Source: Chloroflexota bacterium (GTDB lineage Bacteria > Chloroflexota > Anaerolineae > VGOG01). Taken from it: DNA of 64,000 bases. Below the pieces are notes generated by a model. The model was not told where the DNA came from, did no database searches, and saw only the letters and a program-made list of their open reading frames with translations. Every line of letters starts with the position of its first letter. The first letter of the stretch is position 1. The stretch lies in NCBI GenBank assembly GCA_030611885.1, contig JAUWOY010000008.1, forward strand, positions 18,352-82,351, written 5' to 3'. The position numbers were made by a program, and so were the translations under genes. Below, piece after piece: positions 25,013 to 33,602 of this stretch.

Positions 25013-26762
25013 TCAACCGCGCCAGTTCCTCCTCCACGATGCTTTCGTCCAGCTTCTTGAACAGCGGCCTGGGCTTGCGCAGGGCCTGGCCGGCTGGCAA
25101 CTGGCTGGGAGCCCATTCCCCCTCTAAGCCGCTGCCATCGTAGCGGAGAGCCTGGTGGGTTCCGTGCTCCTCCTGGAGAATCTCAATGTACTGTCGGCCC
25201 ATGATGTCCCCGTCATAGCCCAGGAAATGGTGCAACTCCTGGGAGGAGAAGGGCAAGAAGGGACAGAAGAGGGTCTTCAGCGAATCAATCACCCGCAGAG
25301 CAACGTAGACGGTGGTGCCCGCCGCTTCGCGATCCTCCTTGATCTGGAGCCAGGGGGCCTTCTCGTTGAGATAACGGTTGGTCTCGTGGGCCAGGGCCAT
25401 GACCTCGCCCAAAGCCGCTTTGAACTTGCAGCCATCCAAAAGCTGGCCGACAGGCTCGAAAGCGGCCTCTATCTTGCCCAGCATAGCCTGGGCCAATTCA
25501 TCCAACTGGCCCGGCGCTGGCACCTGCTGGTCGAAGCTTTTGTAGGCGAAGGACAGCACCCGGTTGGCCAGGTTTCCCCAGGTAGCCACCAGCTCGTCGT
25601 TGTTGCGGCGCCAGAAGTCGGCCCAGGAGAAATCGGTGTCACGGCTCTCAGGGGCGTTGGCAGTCAGGTAGTAGCGCAGCGGATCGGGGTCATAGCGCTC
25701 CAGGTAATCGGGCAACCACACAGCCCAGTTGCGGCTGCCGGATATCTTTCGTCCCTCCAGATTCAGAAACTCGTTAGAGGGCACGTCGTAGGGCAGGTTC
25801 AACACCCCTTCCTCAGCGTACAACCTCTCGATTCCCATCAGTGTGGCGGGCCACATGATGCTATGGAAGGCGATGTTGTCCTTGGCGATGAAGTAAAAAC
25901 TGCGACCAGGCTCATACCACCACTCCTTCCATTTCTCTGGCTGCCCTGTTATCCTGGCCCACTCGACGCTGGCGGCGAGATAGCCGATCACCGCCTCAAA
26001 CCAGACATAGATACTCTTGCCCTCGTAGCCCTCCACCGGCACGGGAATGCCCCACGCCATGTCGCGGGTTATGGGCCGCTCTTGCAATCCCCCCTTAAGG
26101 TAATTCAGGGTGAAGTTGTAGACGTTGGGCCGCCAGTACGTTTTATCCTGAACCCATTCCAGTAGTCGCTCGTTCAGGGCGGGGAGATCGAGGAAGAAAT
26201 GCTCCGTCTCTCGGACCACGGGGCGGTGGCCGCAGAGCTTGCAGACGGGATCAATGGTCTCGATGGCATCCAGGGGTCGGCCACAGGCCTCGCACTGGTC
26301 GCCGCGGGCGTCCTCGCTGCCGCAGTGGGGACAGGTGCCGCACACGTAGCGGTCGGGCAGGAACTTGTAGCAGTGTTCGCAGTAGAGCTGCTGCGTCGTC
26401 TTCTGAGAGAGATAGCCGTTCTCCAGGAGCGTGAGGAAAATGTCCTGAGCGACTCGATGATGGTTCTCGGTGTCCGTGTGGGTGAAAAGGTCGTAGGCCA
26501 GGCCCAGCTCGATGAAACCATCCAGGAAGCTTTGATGATAATGCTGGAAGACCTCGCGGGGAGAGACGCCCTCCTCGTCAGCCCTGACGGTGATAGGCGT
26601 ACCGTGGCTGTCCGAGCCGGAGACCATGAGGACATCGTTCCCTCTCAGACGTTGGTAGCGGGCGAAAATGTCCGCTGGCAGGTACGCTCCACCCACGTTG
26701 CCTACGTGGATGTATGACGATGAATAAGGCCAGGCGACGGCCACCAGGATTTTCTCCCCCAT
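24990..26762 (-). CDS. metG: Methionyl-tRNA synthetase
   Basis: 590 residues. Charges tRNA-Met. YIHVGNVGG stands for HIGH and GRKISGSRN for KMSKS. Two CxxC pairs (CGTCPHCG, CEACG/CKLCG) form the zinc knuckle of the connective peptide. There is no C-terminal tRNA-binding EMAPII domain, and the tail is repeat-derived. No T-box is seen upstream. Confidence 0.96.
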   Translation of the reverse strand: MGEKILVAVAWPYSSSYIHVGNVGGAYLPADIFARYQRLRGNDVLMVSGSDSHGTPITVRADEEGVSPREVFQHYHQSFLDGFIELGLAYDLFTHTDTENHHRVAQDIFLTLLENGYLSQKTTQQLYCEHCYKFLPDRYVCGTCPHCGSEDARGDQCEACGRPLDAIETIDPVCKLCGHRPVVRETEHFFLDLPALNERLLEWVQDKTYWRPNVYNFTLNYLKGGLQERPITRDMAWGIPVPVEGYEGKSIYVWFEAVIGYLAASVEWARITGQPEKWKEWWYEPGRSFYFIAKDNIAFHSIMWPATLMGIERLYAEEGVLNLPYDVPSNEFLNLEGRKISGSRNWAVWLPDYLERYDPDPLRYYLTANAPESRDTDFSWADFWRRNNDELVATWGNLANRVLSFAYKSFDQQVPAPGQLDELAQAMLGKIEAAFEPVGQLLDGCKFKAALGEVMALAHETNRYLNEKAPWLQIKEDREAAGTTVYVALRVIDSLKTLFCPFLPFSSQELHHFLGYDGDIMGRQYIEILQEEHGTHQALRYDGSGLEGEWAPSQLPAGQALRKPRPLFKKLDESIVEEELARLSGVTSDE

Positions 26763-26775
26763 GTCAAATCCTCCT

Positions 26776-26850
26776 AACTAAAGTAACAGGTAACGAGGAA
26801 CGGGTAACGAGTCTTCCTCCCCGTTACTCGTTCCTCATTACTTATTGCTC
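26776..26850. repeat. Hairpin of gtaacga-type 7-bp words upstream of metG
   Basis: gtaacaggtaacgaggaacgg followed by its imperfect complement cgttactcgttcctcattac. It fills the gap between metG and the gene upstream. Confidence 0.85.
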
Positions 26851-27180
26851 TCTTGCCCTCCAGTCCAACAGAAAATCCGGGATGTCCGGATAGCCCTGGC
26901 GGTGCGCGTACCTCAACATAACCCCCAGGTGGAAGCTGTAGACCTGATCAGCGGTGAACTTCTCGCCATCGTAGAGATTCATCGGCAGCTTGCTGACCAC
27001 GACCCACCACCACTCCGGTGCTCTGCCCGACCAGGCCTCGCCAGGCATGAAATCCACCCTGTAGACCCTGGCTTCGATTGGATCATCAGGCAGATTGAAA
27101 GAGGCCGCCAAAACCGGTTCTCCGGCTTGGCCCTCGACCTCCGCCTCGACGTATTCCCTTACCGTCTCTTTTTCATCCAT
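26842..27180 (-). CDS. Conserved-looking hypothetical protein
   Basis: 112 residues; GGGAGG 6 nt before the ATG and a good promoter (27198-27226). Soluble, acidic, Trp-rich in the middle (EWWWVVVSKLPMNLYDGEKF), no signal peptide or membrane segment. First gene of the metG transcript. I do not recognise the family. Confidence 0.7.
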   Translation of the reverse strand: MDEKETVREYVEAEVEGQAGEPVLAASFNLPDDPIEARVYRVDFMPGEAWSGRAPEWWWVVVSKLPMNLYDGEKFTADQVYSFHLGVMLRYAHRQGYPDIPDFLLDWRAREQ

Positions 27181-27197
27181 GATTGCCTCCCGCGAAC

Positions 27198-27226
27198 AGT
27201 ATAGCAGATTTCAGCGCGTTTGGCAA
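27198..27226 (-). promoter_or_regulatory. Promoter of the hypothetical gene-metG operon
   Basis: TTGCCA (27221-27226), 17-bp spacer, TATACT (27198-27203). Confidence 0.7.
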
Positions 27227-27313
27227 GAATCGAAAGACCGCTGAGGCCGCTGGCCTAGGGTCCAGCAAGAGTAGGTGGGTAGTCACCTCGCCGATACGGG
27301 TCTGCCTTGTCCC

Positions 27314-28519
27314 CTACTTTCTAGGCAGCAGAAGAATGAGAGGCAGGCCCAGCAGGGTGATGACCGCGCTGGCGGTGAATGCCAGGCGCAGCCCGAACAG
27401 GTCCCCCATCGCCCCCAGCACCACTACTACCGCTGAGCCGAGAATGAAACTAAACGACATGTAGACGCCATTGGCCAGCGCGCGGTTCTCAGAAAAGCTT
27501 TCCTGCACCAGAGCCATAAGGACGGGAGTGACGGAGAGGGCGGTGAAGCCCATCGTCAGCAGGAGAGGGAACTGAAGCCAACCGTCGGTCGTCAGAAAGG
27601 CGAACATGAGGAGCGGTGTGATCAACATGGAGACAAAGAGAACCAGCCGGCGGCCCAGCCGGTCGCTCATCGTGCCCCCCAGCAGCGCGCCCACCACGCC
27701 CCCTGCCTCCAGGAGCGAGAGGGAGGCCCCGGCGAGCCAGAGGTCGGCGCCCTCCTCGCTCAGAAAGGTGGGCAAGTAGGTGGTCAGCGATCTGGTCATG
27801 AAGGAACGCGCCACGATGATGCCCACCAGCGGGAGCAGAAGCGGCCCCATGCTCCGCAACGCCTGTCGCCAGGGGAGACCTTGGCCGGCGTTGGCGGGCT
27901 GCGTCGGCACGTCTTTGAGCCGGACGTAGAGGATGGCCGAGGCCAGGAAGCCGCCGATCATCAGCCAGGGCGTGCCCTCCAGGCCCAGCAGGCGGACGGC
28001 ACTGACGATCACGATGGGTCCCAGGGTGCGGCCCAACTCGCCGCCGACCATCCAGAATCCCATGCCCCGGCCCAGCCTCCGCCCCGACAGGTTCCCGGCA
28101 ATCACCGGCGCCACGGCGTGCAGGCTGGCCGAACTGAGGCCGGCCACCATCAGGAGCAGGGCCAGCGCCCCGTAGCCCGGCGCCACGCCCAGCAGGCTCA
28201 TCATCGCGGCGGTCACCGATGGAGCCAGGATGACGAGGTAGCGCAAGCTCACGCGGTCGGCCAGGTGGCCGATGAAAGGCTGGAGCAACGACGGCCCTTG
28301 CACGAAGACCGTCAGAATCCCGGCCTCGGTCTTGGATAGAGACAGGTTGGCGATGAAGGCCGGCAGGAGAGGAGCCAGGAAGGCGGTGTAGGTATCGTGA
28401 ACCGCGTGCGCCGCGCTGATGGTGAGCACGCCGTCTGTCTGGAACCGTTCGGCCTCAGGAAGCTTGGTTACAGTCCCAGCCTTCGATGTGCTTTCAATGG
28501 AATCGCTTGTAGTTGGCAT
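27314..28519 (-). CDS. Major facilitator superfamily transporter
   Basis: 401 residues, about 12 membrane segments. The loop between segments 2 and 3 reads IGHLADRVSLR and the mid-protein repeat GTMSDRLGRRLVL, the two copies of the MFS GxLaDrxGrr motif. No substrate can be named. It follows the amidase gene by 7 bp, so probably in that operon; export or import of an amide-related compound is possible. Confidence 0.88.
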   Translation of the reverse strand: MPTTSDSIESTSKAGTVTKLPEAERFQTDGVLTISAAHAVHDTYTAFLAPLLPAFIANLSLSKTEAGILTVFVQGPSLLQPFIGHLADRVSLRYLVILAPSVTAAMMSLLGVAPGYGALALLLMVAGLSSASLHAVAPVIAGNLSGRRLGRGMGFWMVGGELGRTLGPIVIVSAVRLLGLEGTPWLMIGGFLASAILYVRLKDVPTQPANAGQGLPWRQALRSMGPLLLPLVGIIVARSFMTRSLTTYLPTFLSEEGADLWLAGASLSLLEAGGVVGALLGGTMSDRLGRRLVLFVSMLITPLLMFAFLTTDGWLQFPLLLTMGFTALSVTPVLMALVQESFSENRALANGVYMSFSFILGSAVVVVLGAMGDLFGLRLAFTASAVITLLGLPLILLLPRK

Positions 28520-28526
28520 GATGGTC

Positions 28527-29930
28527 TCAAGTGCAATAGGGGCGAGGTATTCTTACCCCCCAACCCGCAGTCGTCTCGTAGGCGTGGCCCACCCGCAGCA
28601 CCGTCGCCTCGTCGAAGGCGCGGCCGACGATCTGGAGTCCCACAGGAAGCCCCGCGCCAGTGAAGCCGCAAGGCACGGAGAGGGCGGGCAGCCCGGCCAG
28701 GTTTGCGGGGGAAGTCAGCCGCAACAGCGAGCTTCTCACCTCAGGGGTCCCTGCTTCATCAAGGCGAGGAGCGGGGATGGGCGTCGTCGGCGCCAGCAAC
28801 ACGTCCACCTCCCGCAGCGCGTGGCGGAAGTCGTCGGCGATGAGACGCCTGGCACGCTGGGCCTGCAGGTAGCGGACGGCCGGTACCAGCAGGCCCGGCT
28901 CCATGCGCTCGCGCACGTCGTCGCCGTAGTCCTGCGGGCGGTTTATCAGCCAGTCGCGATGGTAGGCAGCGGCCTCGGAGATGCTGATGGGCCAATACAC
29001 CGCCGGAGCGTACTCCAGTCGCGGCAGGGCGACCTCCTCGACCGTCCCGCCCAGTCGGCCTAGCACATCAATCGCCGCCCGCACACACCCCTCGACCTCA
29101 TCGTCCAGATCATCGAAATAGAAGTGCTGCGGCACGCCCAGGCGCAGCCCTTTCACACCGGCATCCAGGCCAGCCGTGAAGCCGGGCACCGGCGCGTTAG
29201 TTGAGGCGGGGTCGCGGGGGTCGTGGCCAGCGACGACGTTGAGCATCAGGGCCGCATCGCGCACGCTGCGGGTCATGGGGCCGACGTGGTCCATCGTCCA
29301 GGCCAGGGGGACGACGCCGCGCCTGCTCACGCGGCCATAGGTGGGCTTGAGCCCTACGATGCCGCACAGGGCGGCGGGGATACGGATGGAGCCGCCGGTG
29401 TCGGTGCCCATGGCGGCGGTGCACAACCCTGCCGCCACCGCCACCGCCGATCCCCCGCTGGAGCCGCCGGCGATGCGTTCCGCGTCCCACGGGTTGCGCG
29501 TTGTTCCGTAGTGGGGGTTGATGGTGGTGACGCCGAAGGCGAACTCGTGCAGGTTGGTCTTGCCGACGATGACGGCGCCGGCTGCTCTGAGTCGAGCCAC
29601 GCTGTGGGCGTCCTCGTGGGGGACGAAATCGGCCAGGATTTTGGAGCCAGCCGTGGTGCGGACGCCCTGGGTCCAGAAGAGGTCCTTGAGCGAGATGGGG
29701 ATGCCGTGCAGCGGGCCGAGGTAGCCGCCGGTCGGGATCGCGTTTTCTGCCTCCCGCGCCGCCGACAGGGCCTCGTCGTGCAGCACGGTGAGGTAGGCAT
29801 TGAGGCGTCCGTCCAGCGCCTTGATGCGCTCCAGCACCGCCCGCGTCACGACGACGGGCGACACGCCTCCGTTCTCGATGAGCGGCGCCAGCTCGGAGAT
29901 AGTGAGAAAAGGCAGGCTGCTCTGATTCAT
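28527..29930 (-). CDS. Amidase-signature enzyme (GatA-like)
   Basis: 467 residues. All catalytic parts of the amidase signature family are present: SLKDLF (Lys), GGSSGGSAVAVAAG (cis-Ser) and TDTGGSIRIPAALCG (nucleophile Ser). NPWDAERIAGGSSGGSA and GLKPTYGRVSRRGVVPLAWTMD are GatA-like. Its start overlaps a small GatC-like gene by ATGA, but no gatB is next to it, so a role in tRNA transamidation is uncertain; a stand-alone amidase is as likely. Confidence 0.88.
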   Translation of the reverse strand: MNQSSLPFLTISELAPLIENGGVSPVVVTRAVLERIKALDGRLNAYLTVLHDEALSAAREAENAIPTGGYLGPLHGIPISLKDLFWTQGVRTTAGSKILADFVPHEDAHSVARLRAAGAVIVGKTNLHEFAFGVTTINPHYGTTRNPWDAERIAGGSSGGSAVAVAAGLCTAAMGTDTGGSIRIPAALCGIVGLKPTYGRVSRRGVVPLAWTMDHVGPMTRSVRDAALMLNVVAGHDPRDPASTNAPVPGFTAGLDAGVKGLRLGVPQHFYFDDLDDEVEGCVRAAIDVLGRLGGTVEEVALPRLEYAPAVYWPISISEAAAYHRDWLINRPQDYGDDVRERMEPGLLVPAVRYLQAQRARRLIADDFRHALREVDVLLAPTTPIPAPRLDEAGTPEVRSSLLRLTSPANLAGLPALSVPCGFTGAGLPVGLQIVGRAFDEATVLRVGHAYETTAGWGVRIPRPYCT

Positions 29931-30100
29931 CTCTCGCCCTCCGTCACGCTGAGAGTCACTGCCGGTTCCACGTCTTGCAGGTCTAGCTCGTCGAGACGGC
30001 TCACCGCCTCGTGAAAGGCCGCAAGCAACGGGGCCATCTCGCCGAGTCGGGTCTCATCGAGTTCGGTCAGGAGTGTTGCAACTGCATCTACTGAATTCAT
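29927..30100 (-). CDS. Small GatC-like protein
   Basis: 57 residues from ATG 30100 (GGAGGAG 6 nt upstream). The end, LDELDLQDVEPAVTL, resembles the GatC segment that wraps GatA (consensus VEPxxH or VPPTxHV). The N-terminal helices are much shortened against the usual 95 residues. Coupled to the amidase gene. It may act as a chaperone-like subunit of that amidase. Confidence 0.6.
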   Translation of the reverse strand: MNSVDAVATLLTELDETRLGEMAPLLAAFHEAVSRLDELDLQDVEPAVTLSVTEGER

Positions 30101-30124
30101 CGGATCTCCTCCTTTCAGCACCCT

Positions 30125-30245
30125 CAGCTGCGACGCCTAGAATCACTGAACCACTGAGGCCACTGAACACACTGAAGACTGGTTTGCCCTGACAGCCAGC
30201 TATCTCAGTGAACTCAGTGCCCATCAGTGTCATCAGTGATTCAAA
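30125..30245. repeat. CACTGA/TCAGTG hairpin element, copy 1
   Basis: Words such as cactgaaccactgaggccactgaacacactgaa are followed by their imperfect complement (ctcagtgaactcagtg, catcagtgtcatcagtgatt). A near-identical copy lies at 30707-30812; the two flank the gene at 30253-30690. Confidence 0.85.
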
Positions 30246-30252
30246 ACTCCCC

Positions 30253-30690
30253 TCAACCAATCAGCGCCTGCTGGATGGCGGGTGTCAATTGCACCAGCAA
30301 ATCATGGACCGATTCCAAACCCAGCCCGACCAGGAACCAGACAGGCCCATAGTCCAGCCGAATGAAGCCGTGCACGTGCCAGCGGGCGCGGCTGTAGTCC
30401 CAGGGGCAGACACCGATGACGCGCTTCAGCAGCCAGCCCGTCAGGTACTCCACGGCCCAGAAGCCCAACACGTAGACGACGCCCCGCAGCGGCCAGGGCC
30501 AGGCGCGGAGGGCGTTGTGGAGAGGTTCGTACAGCGGCGCGACGAGGCCATAGAGGGGAAACATCCACAGATAGGTGGTGCCCCTGAGCTTCCAGCCTCG
30601 CTGCTGCCCGATGAGCGTTTCCCTCGTCGCCGTCCAGATGATCTCGCCGCACCAGCCCAGCATTCCGTAGATGATGAATCGAATCGTCAT
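30253..30690 (-). CDS. Putative ABC-transporter type IV (CmpB-like) membrane protein
   Basis: About 145 residues from ATG 30690, with four membrane segments. The pattern WCGEIIWTA, GTTYLWMFPLYGLVAPLYEPLH, VEYLTGWLLKRV, CPWDYSRARWHVHGFIRLDYGPVWF matches the family named putative ABC-transporter type IV. The family's biochemical role is not established. No good ribosome site is seen, so the exact start is uncertain. Confidence 0.65.
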   Translation of the reverse strand: MTIRFIIYGMLGWCGEIIWTATRETLIGQQRGWKLRGTTYLWMFPLYGLVAPLYEPLHNALRAWPWPLRGVVYVLGFWAVEYLTGWLLKRVIGVCPWDYSRARWHVHGFIRLDYGPVWFLVGLGLESVHDLLVQLTPAIQQALIG

Positions 30691-30706
30691 GTTGCACTCG
30701 ATGTCT

Positions 30707-30812
30707 AGAATCACTGAGGCCGCTGAGGCCACTGAACACACTGAAAGATTGGCTTGCTCCGACAGTCAGCCCTCTCAGTGAACTCAGTGCCTGTCAGTGC
30801 CATCAGTGATTC
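30707..30812. repeat. CACTGA/TCAGTG hairpin element, copy 2
   Basis: Same word structure as 30125-30245, with gaatcactgaggccgctgaggcc and the closing tcagtgccatcagtgattc. It ends at the stop of the ccmD-like gene. Confidence 0.85.
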
Positions 30813-30972
30813 ACCGCTCCCCCCGAAACGCCGCGTCCAGCAGCAGGGACCGCCTCAGGGACTCGATCTCCCTTTGCAGGCCCTTCTGCCGTCGGGCGAG
30901 GTTGAAGATGAAAACGAAGGTCAAGGCCCAAAAAACTGCGTATGCGGCGAAAAGGTAAGCCAGATTTCCCAT
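30811..30972 (-). CDS. ccmD: CcmD-like small membrane protein
   Basis: 53 residues; GGGGG 8 nt before the ATG. MGNLAYLFAAYAVFWALTF is the membrane helix and NLARRQKGLQREIESLRR the cytoplasmic coiled part, the standard CcmD pattern. In System I cytochrome c maturation CcmD helps release holo-CcmE from CcmABC. Here it stands 12 bp after a truncated ccmE-like gene with no other ccm gene nearby. Confidence 0.65.
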   Translation of the reverse strand: MGNLAYLFAAYAVFWALTFVFIFNLARRQKGLQREIESLRRSLLLDAAFRGER

Positions 30973-30984
30973 GACAATAACCCC

Positions 30985-31188
30985 CTATCGGCCTAGTTTC
31001 AGTAGATCACAAGCCACCAGCAGAGGCGGCTCCCACGCCGCCGAAAACCGGGCATGGGAGCCCAGCCCGCTCATAAGTGTCAACTTAGCTGTCGAGCCCC
31101 CGATGCTGCTGACGATGAGGTAGCCCACCGCCAACACAATGATGGCCCCGCCGAAGATGAGTTTGCTTTGTGCTTTAAGTGCGGTCAT
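30985..31188 (-). pseudogene. ccmE: Truncated CcmE-like gene fused to a dispersed repeat
   Basis: Residues 1-34 (SKLIFGGAIIVLAVGYLIVS, then SIGGSTAKLTL) resemble the N-terminal anchor of the heme chaperone CcmE. The remaining 33 residues are encoded by a hairpin repeat (31017-31075) that recurs at 40688-40752. The OB-fold with the heme-binding His is absent, so no CcmE function is expected. Similarity covers only the anchor, so identity is moderate. Confidence 0.5.
31017..31075. repeat. GC-rich hairpin repeat, copy 1
   Basis: agcagaggcggctcccacg followed by a loop and cgggcatgggagcc. Copy 2 with the same arms is at 40688-40752, between dinG and the SpoU methyltransferase gene. Confidence 0.8.
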
Positions 31189-31337
31189 TGGTGATCCCCC
31201 CCATTTCTCTACCCAAAGAGAATATAGCATAAAGGCACCCCTGTGTCAAGCGCTCGGTCAACAAAAATATGCGCTTGGATCGAACCGCCAAGCGCATATC
31301 TTCGCTGAAGCAGTGCCTCAAGACCTGCTCCTCAATA

Positions 31338-32771
31338 TCAACTCTCCTGAGGTGTCTCCTCGTCAGTTTCCACCTGAGGGTCCTCCTCACCAGTTTCCAC
31401 AACTTCCTCTTCGGGGACAACGACTTCCTCCGCCGTTTCTTGCATCTCCTCAGGGATGACTTGATTATCGGGAGCAAGTTCAGGTTCCAGATCCTCCCCG
31501 ACCTCGGCCAATCCCTCTGCTTCCTCTTCGGGGACAACGGTTTCCTCCGCCGTTTCTTGCATCTCCTCAGGGATGACTTGATCATCGGGGGCAAGCCCAG
31601 GTTCCAGCTCCTCCTCGACCTCGGCCGGCTCCTCTGGGGGTGGTGCCTGGCGCAAGCTCAAGCCAATGCGCCGTCGCCTGGCATTTACGCTGATGACGCG
31701 CAAGGTCAACTCGTCGCCTTTCTTCACCACGCTAGAAGGATGGCTGGTTTTGCCCTCGGCCAACTCAGATATGTGGATCAAGCCCTCCACCCCCGGCTCC
31801 AGGCGAGCGAAGGCCCCGAAAGCGACGACGTTGGTGATTGTGCCTTGCACAAGTTGTCCTACCTGATACTTCTCATCCACCAGGGTCCAGGGGTCTGGTT
31901 GCAGGCGCTTGATGCTGAGGCCAATCCTCCCTCTCTCGTAATCCAGGCGCAGAATATAAACGTCAACTTTATCGCCCACGCTCAGCACTTCGCGGGGATG
32001 CTTCACCCTATGCCAGGCGAGCTCGGAAATATGCACCAGGCCATCAGCACCTCCCAGATCAACGAAGGCACCGAAATTACACAGGCTGCTGACGGTGCCC
32101 TCCCGAACCTCACCTTCGTAGAGCTCACCCATCAGTTGTTGCTTTTGCTGCTCACGCCACTCGCGCTGCGCCGCTCGCTCCGAGAAGATCAAGCGCCGTC
32201 GCTGGCGCTGCACCTCGATGACTTTGAGAGGCAGAGTCTCTCCCACGAACTCGGACAGCTTATCCATTTTCTTCTCATGGGGCAGCCGACGAGGCATGTT
32301 GACCAGTTGCGAAGCGGGAATGAAACCCGAGATCCTACCGAAGGGAGCAATTAGCCCTCCCTTGTTGCACTTGCTTATCTCTCCTTCGTATACCTCACCG
32401 TTCTCGAGGAGCTCCTCGGCCTTCAGCCAATCCTGGTGTACTAGGGCCATATTCACCGAAACGACCACGTTCCCGTCGTCATCCTCGGGCTTGAGGATAT
32501 AGACCGGTATCTCATCGCCAACCTCTATCGCACTTATTTCTTCCTCTTTTAGTCTCTCGAGGTCGGTGTCCGGAACGATCCCGTCCCGCTTGGCCCTGAT
32601 ATCCACGACAATCTGATAGGGCTCAATGGATAGCACCAGGGCTTGGCGGATAGAGCCACGTCGCGGACGTTTATAGTCGTATTCTTCCTCAGAGAGCTCC
32701 CCCATACGCGACGGAACCTGCTCTTCCTCAACCAACCTATCTATTACTAAAGATTGTTCCACGGCTCGCAC
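31338..32771 (-). CDS. rpsA: Ribosomal protein S1
   Basis: Four S1/OB domains (from [49 protein letters not shown] and [19 protein letters not shown]) and a long acidic tail. The tail holds two nearly identical 26-residue units ([13 protein letters not shown]...VVPEEE), also near-identical in DNA at about 31390-31480 and 31510-31600. Chosen start is GTG 32771 behind AAGGGGG; the frame is open to GTG 32882, but that extension is basic and Cys-rich and unlike S1. The promoter at 33157-33185 gives a leader of some 380 nt. Confidence 0.93.
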   Translation of the reverse strand: MRAVEQSLVIDRLVEEEQVPSRMGELSEEEYDYKRPRRGSIRQALVLSIEPYQIVVDIRAKRDGIVPDTDLERLKEEEISAIEVGDEIPVYILKPEDDDGNVVVSVNMALVHQDWLKAEELLENGEVYEGEISKCNKGGLIAPFGRISGFIPASQLVNMPRRLPHEKKMDKLSEFVGETLPLKVIEVQRQRRRLIFSERAAQREWREQQKQQLMGELYEGEVREGTVSSLCNFGAFVDLGGADGLVHISELAWHRVKHPREVLSVGDKVDVYILRLDYERGRIGLSIKRLQPDPWTLVDEKYQVGQLVQGTITNVVAFGAFARLEPGVEGLIHISELAEGKTSHPSSVVKKGDELTLRVISVNARRRRIGLSLRQAPPPEEPAEVEEELEPGLAPDDQVIPEEMQETAEETVVPEEEAEGLAEVGEDLEPELAPDNQVIPEEMQETAEEVVVPEEEVVETGEEDPQVETDEETPQES

Positions 32772-33156
32772 TTTTCCCCCTTGAAGTTTATCGTCATGCA
32801 TACCATCAGGAGTAACGGGCATCCGACGGCAGCACTTGTTTCTCTGATGTCTGCTTCCCCGCAAAAACAAAGACCCGGCCACCTACCCCTTAAAACACAT
32901 CGAGGATAGTAGCCGAGCCTTCTGGCGGATGTTTGCTGGAATGTAGTACTTATGCCACCTTTTTAGAGCAGCTCATTAACACATAAAAACCGCCCCTGAC
33001 GCAGCAGCGTACAATCCGCTGCTAAACAGGCTAGTTCAGCCCTCCAGGCTTCCAGAAATGTTTCATAATCCGTGTTCAGGCGAGGCGACCCTTAGACCTC
33101 CGTACGTCCTCATAAAGGGATAGGTTTTTTATCACAGCGCTTTCAAATTCAATTTC

Positions 33157-33185
33157 ATTATACAGGATAGAGTAAAGATTGTCAA
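33157..33185 (-). promoter_or_regulatory. Perfect consensus promoter, rpsA side
   Basis: TTGACA (33180-33185), 17-bp spacer, TATAAT (33157-33162). Its -35 box lies 3 bp from that of the opposing promoter, within TTGTCAAA-C-TTTGACAA. Confidence 0.9.
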
Positions 33186-33188
33186 ACT

Positions 33189-33217
33189 TTGACAAATGTT
33201 CCCAAATCATATATAAT
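33189..33217 (+). promoter_or_regulatory. Perfect consensus promoter, dksA-carD side
   Basis: TTGACA (33189-33194), 17-bp spacer, TATAAT (33212-33217). Confidence 0.9.
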
Positions 33218-33368
33218 TTAGTCAGCCAAAATCACAAGTGTCAGTCCCCCTTTCCAAGCCAAAGGTTATACTTCCTGTGTCACCTAGACAAGTAACAATC
33301 TGAGGGCCCCTCAAAGCATCCTCCTAAAACTTCTGACAAGGTTTAGCGTAAGCGAAAACGGCGCGTGG

Positions 33369-33496
33369 TAAAACGATGTGAGACCTGCACAAACCCTCAC
33401 GTCGTTTTATGAACCTTCGAGAGGATGTTTGGGGTAACAAGAACTCGGCTCCGAGCCTCAGAGGCGTTTTGGCGAGGTAGGATAGCCGAGTTCTTG
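33369..33496 (+). ncRNA. Structured leader or small RNA before the dksA-like gene
   Basis: Two strong hairpins: TAAAACGATGTGAG/CTCACGTCGTTTTA (33369-33382 with 33396-33409, 14 bp with one G-U) and CAAGAACTCGGCT/AGCCGAGTTCTTG (33438-33450 with 33484-33496, 13 bp perfect). They lie in a transcript that starts about 380 nt before the first gene. I do not recognise an RNA family. Confidence 0.45.
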
Positions 33497-33602
33497 ATTA
33501 GAGCGCCACGTCCTGAGCGGCTCGACGGCTCGGCTGAGCTCGCCGAAGTCTCGGCGAAGGGCCGACCGATTAGAGCCTGATGGGTGATACCGGAGAGAGG
33601 TA

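Larger units (their letters stand above)
32772..33602. other. Long intergenic region with divergent promoters and structured leaders
   Basis: No convincing gene. Leftwards it holds the rpsA leader, with two very short upstream frames (33113-33063, MRTYGGLRVAS; and 33064-33029, MKHFWKPGGLN) and a hairpin with arms AGCAGCG/CGCTGCT near 33002-33026. Rightwards it holds the leader of the dksA-carD transcript with two strong hairpins. Confidence 0.55.

Noticed and set aside
26763..26841. Possible T-box or attenuator before metG
   Set aside because: The hairpin there is made of gtaacga-type repeat words; no T-box motif and no U tract.
33426..33580. Possible Arg-rich leader peptide before the dksA-like gene
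   Set aside because: Its ATG overlaps the only ribosome-like site, Arg codons are scattered, and there is no terminator between it and the gene.
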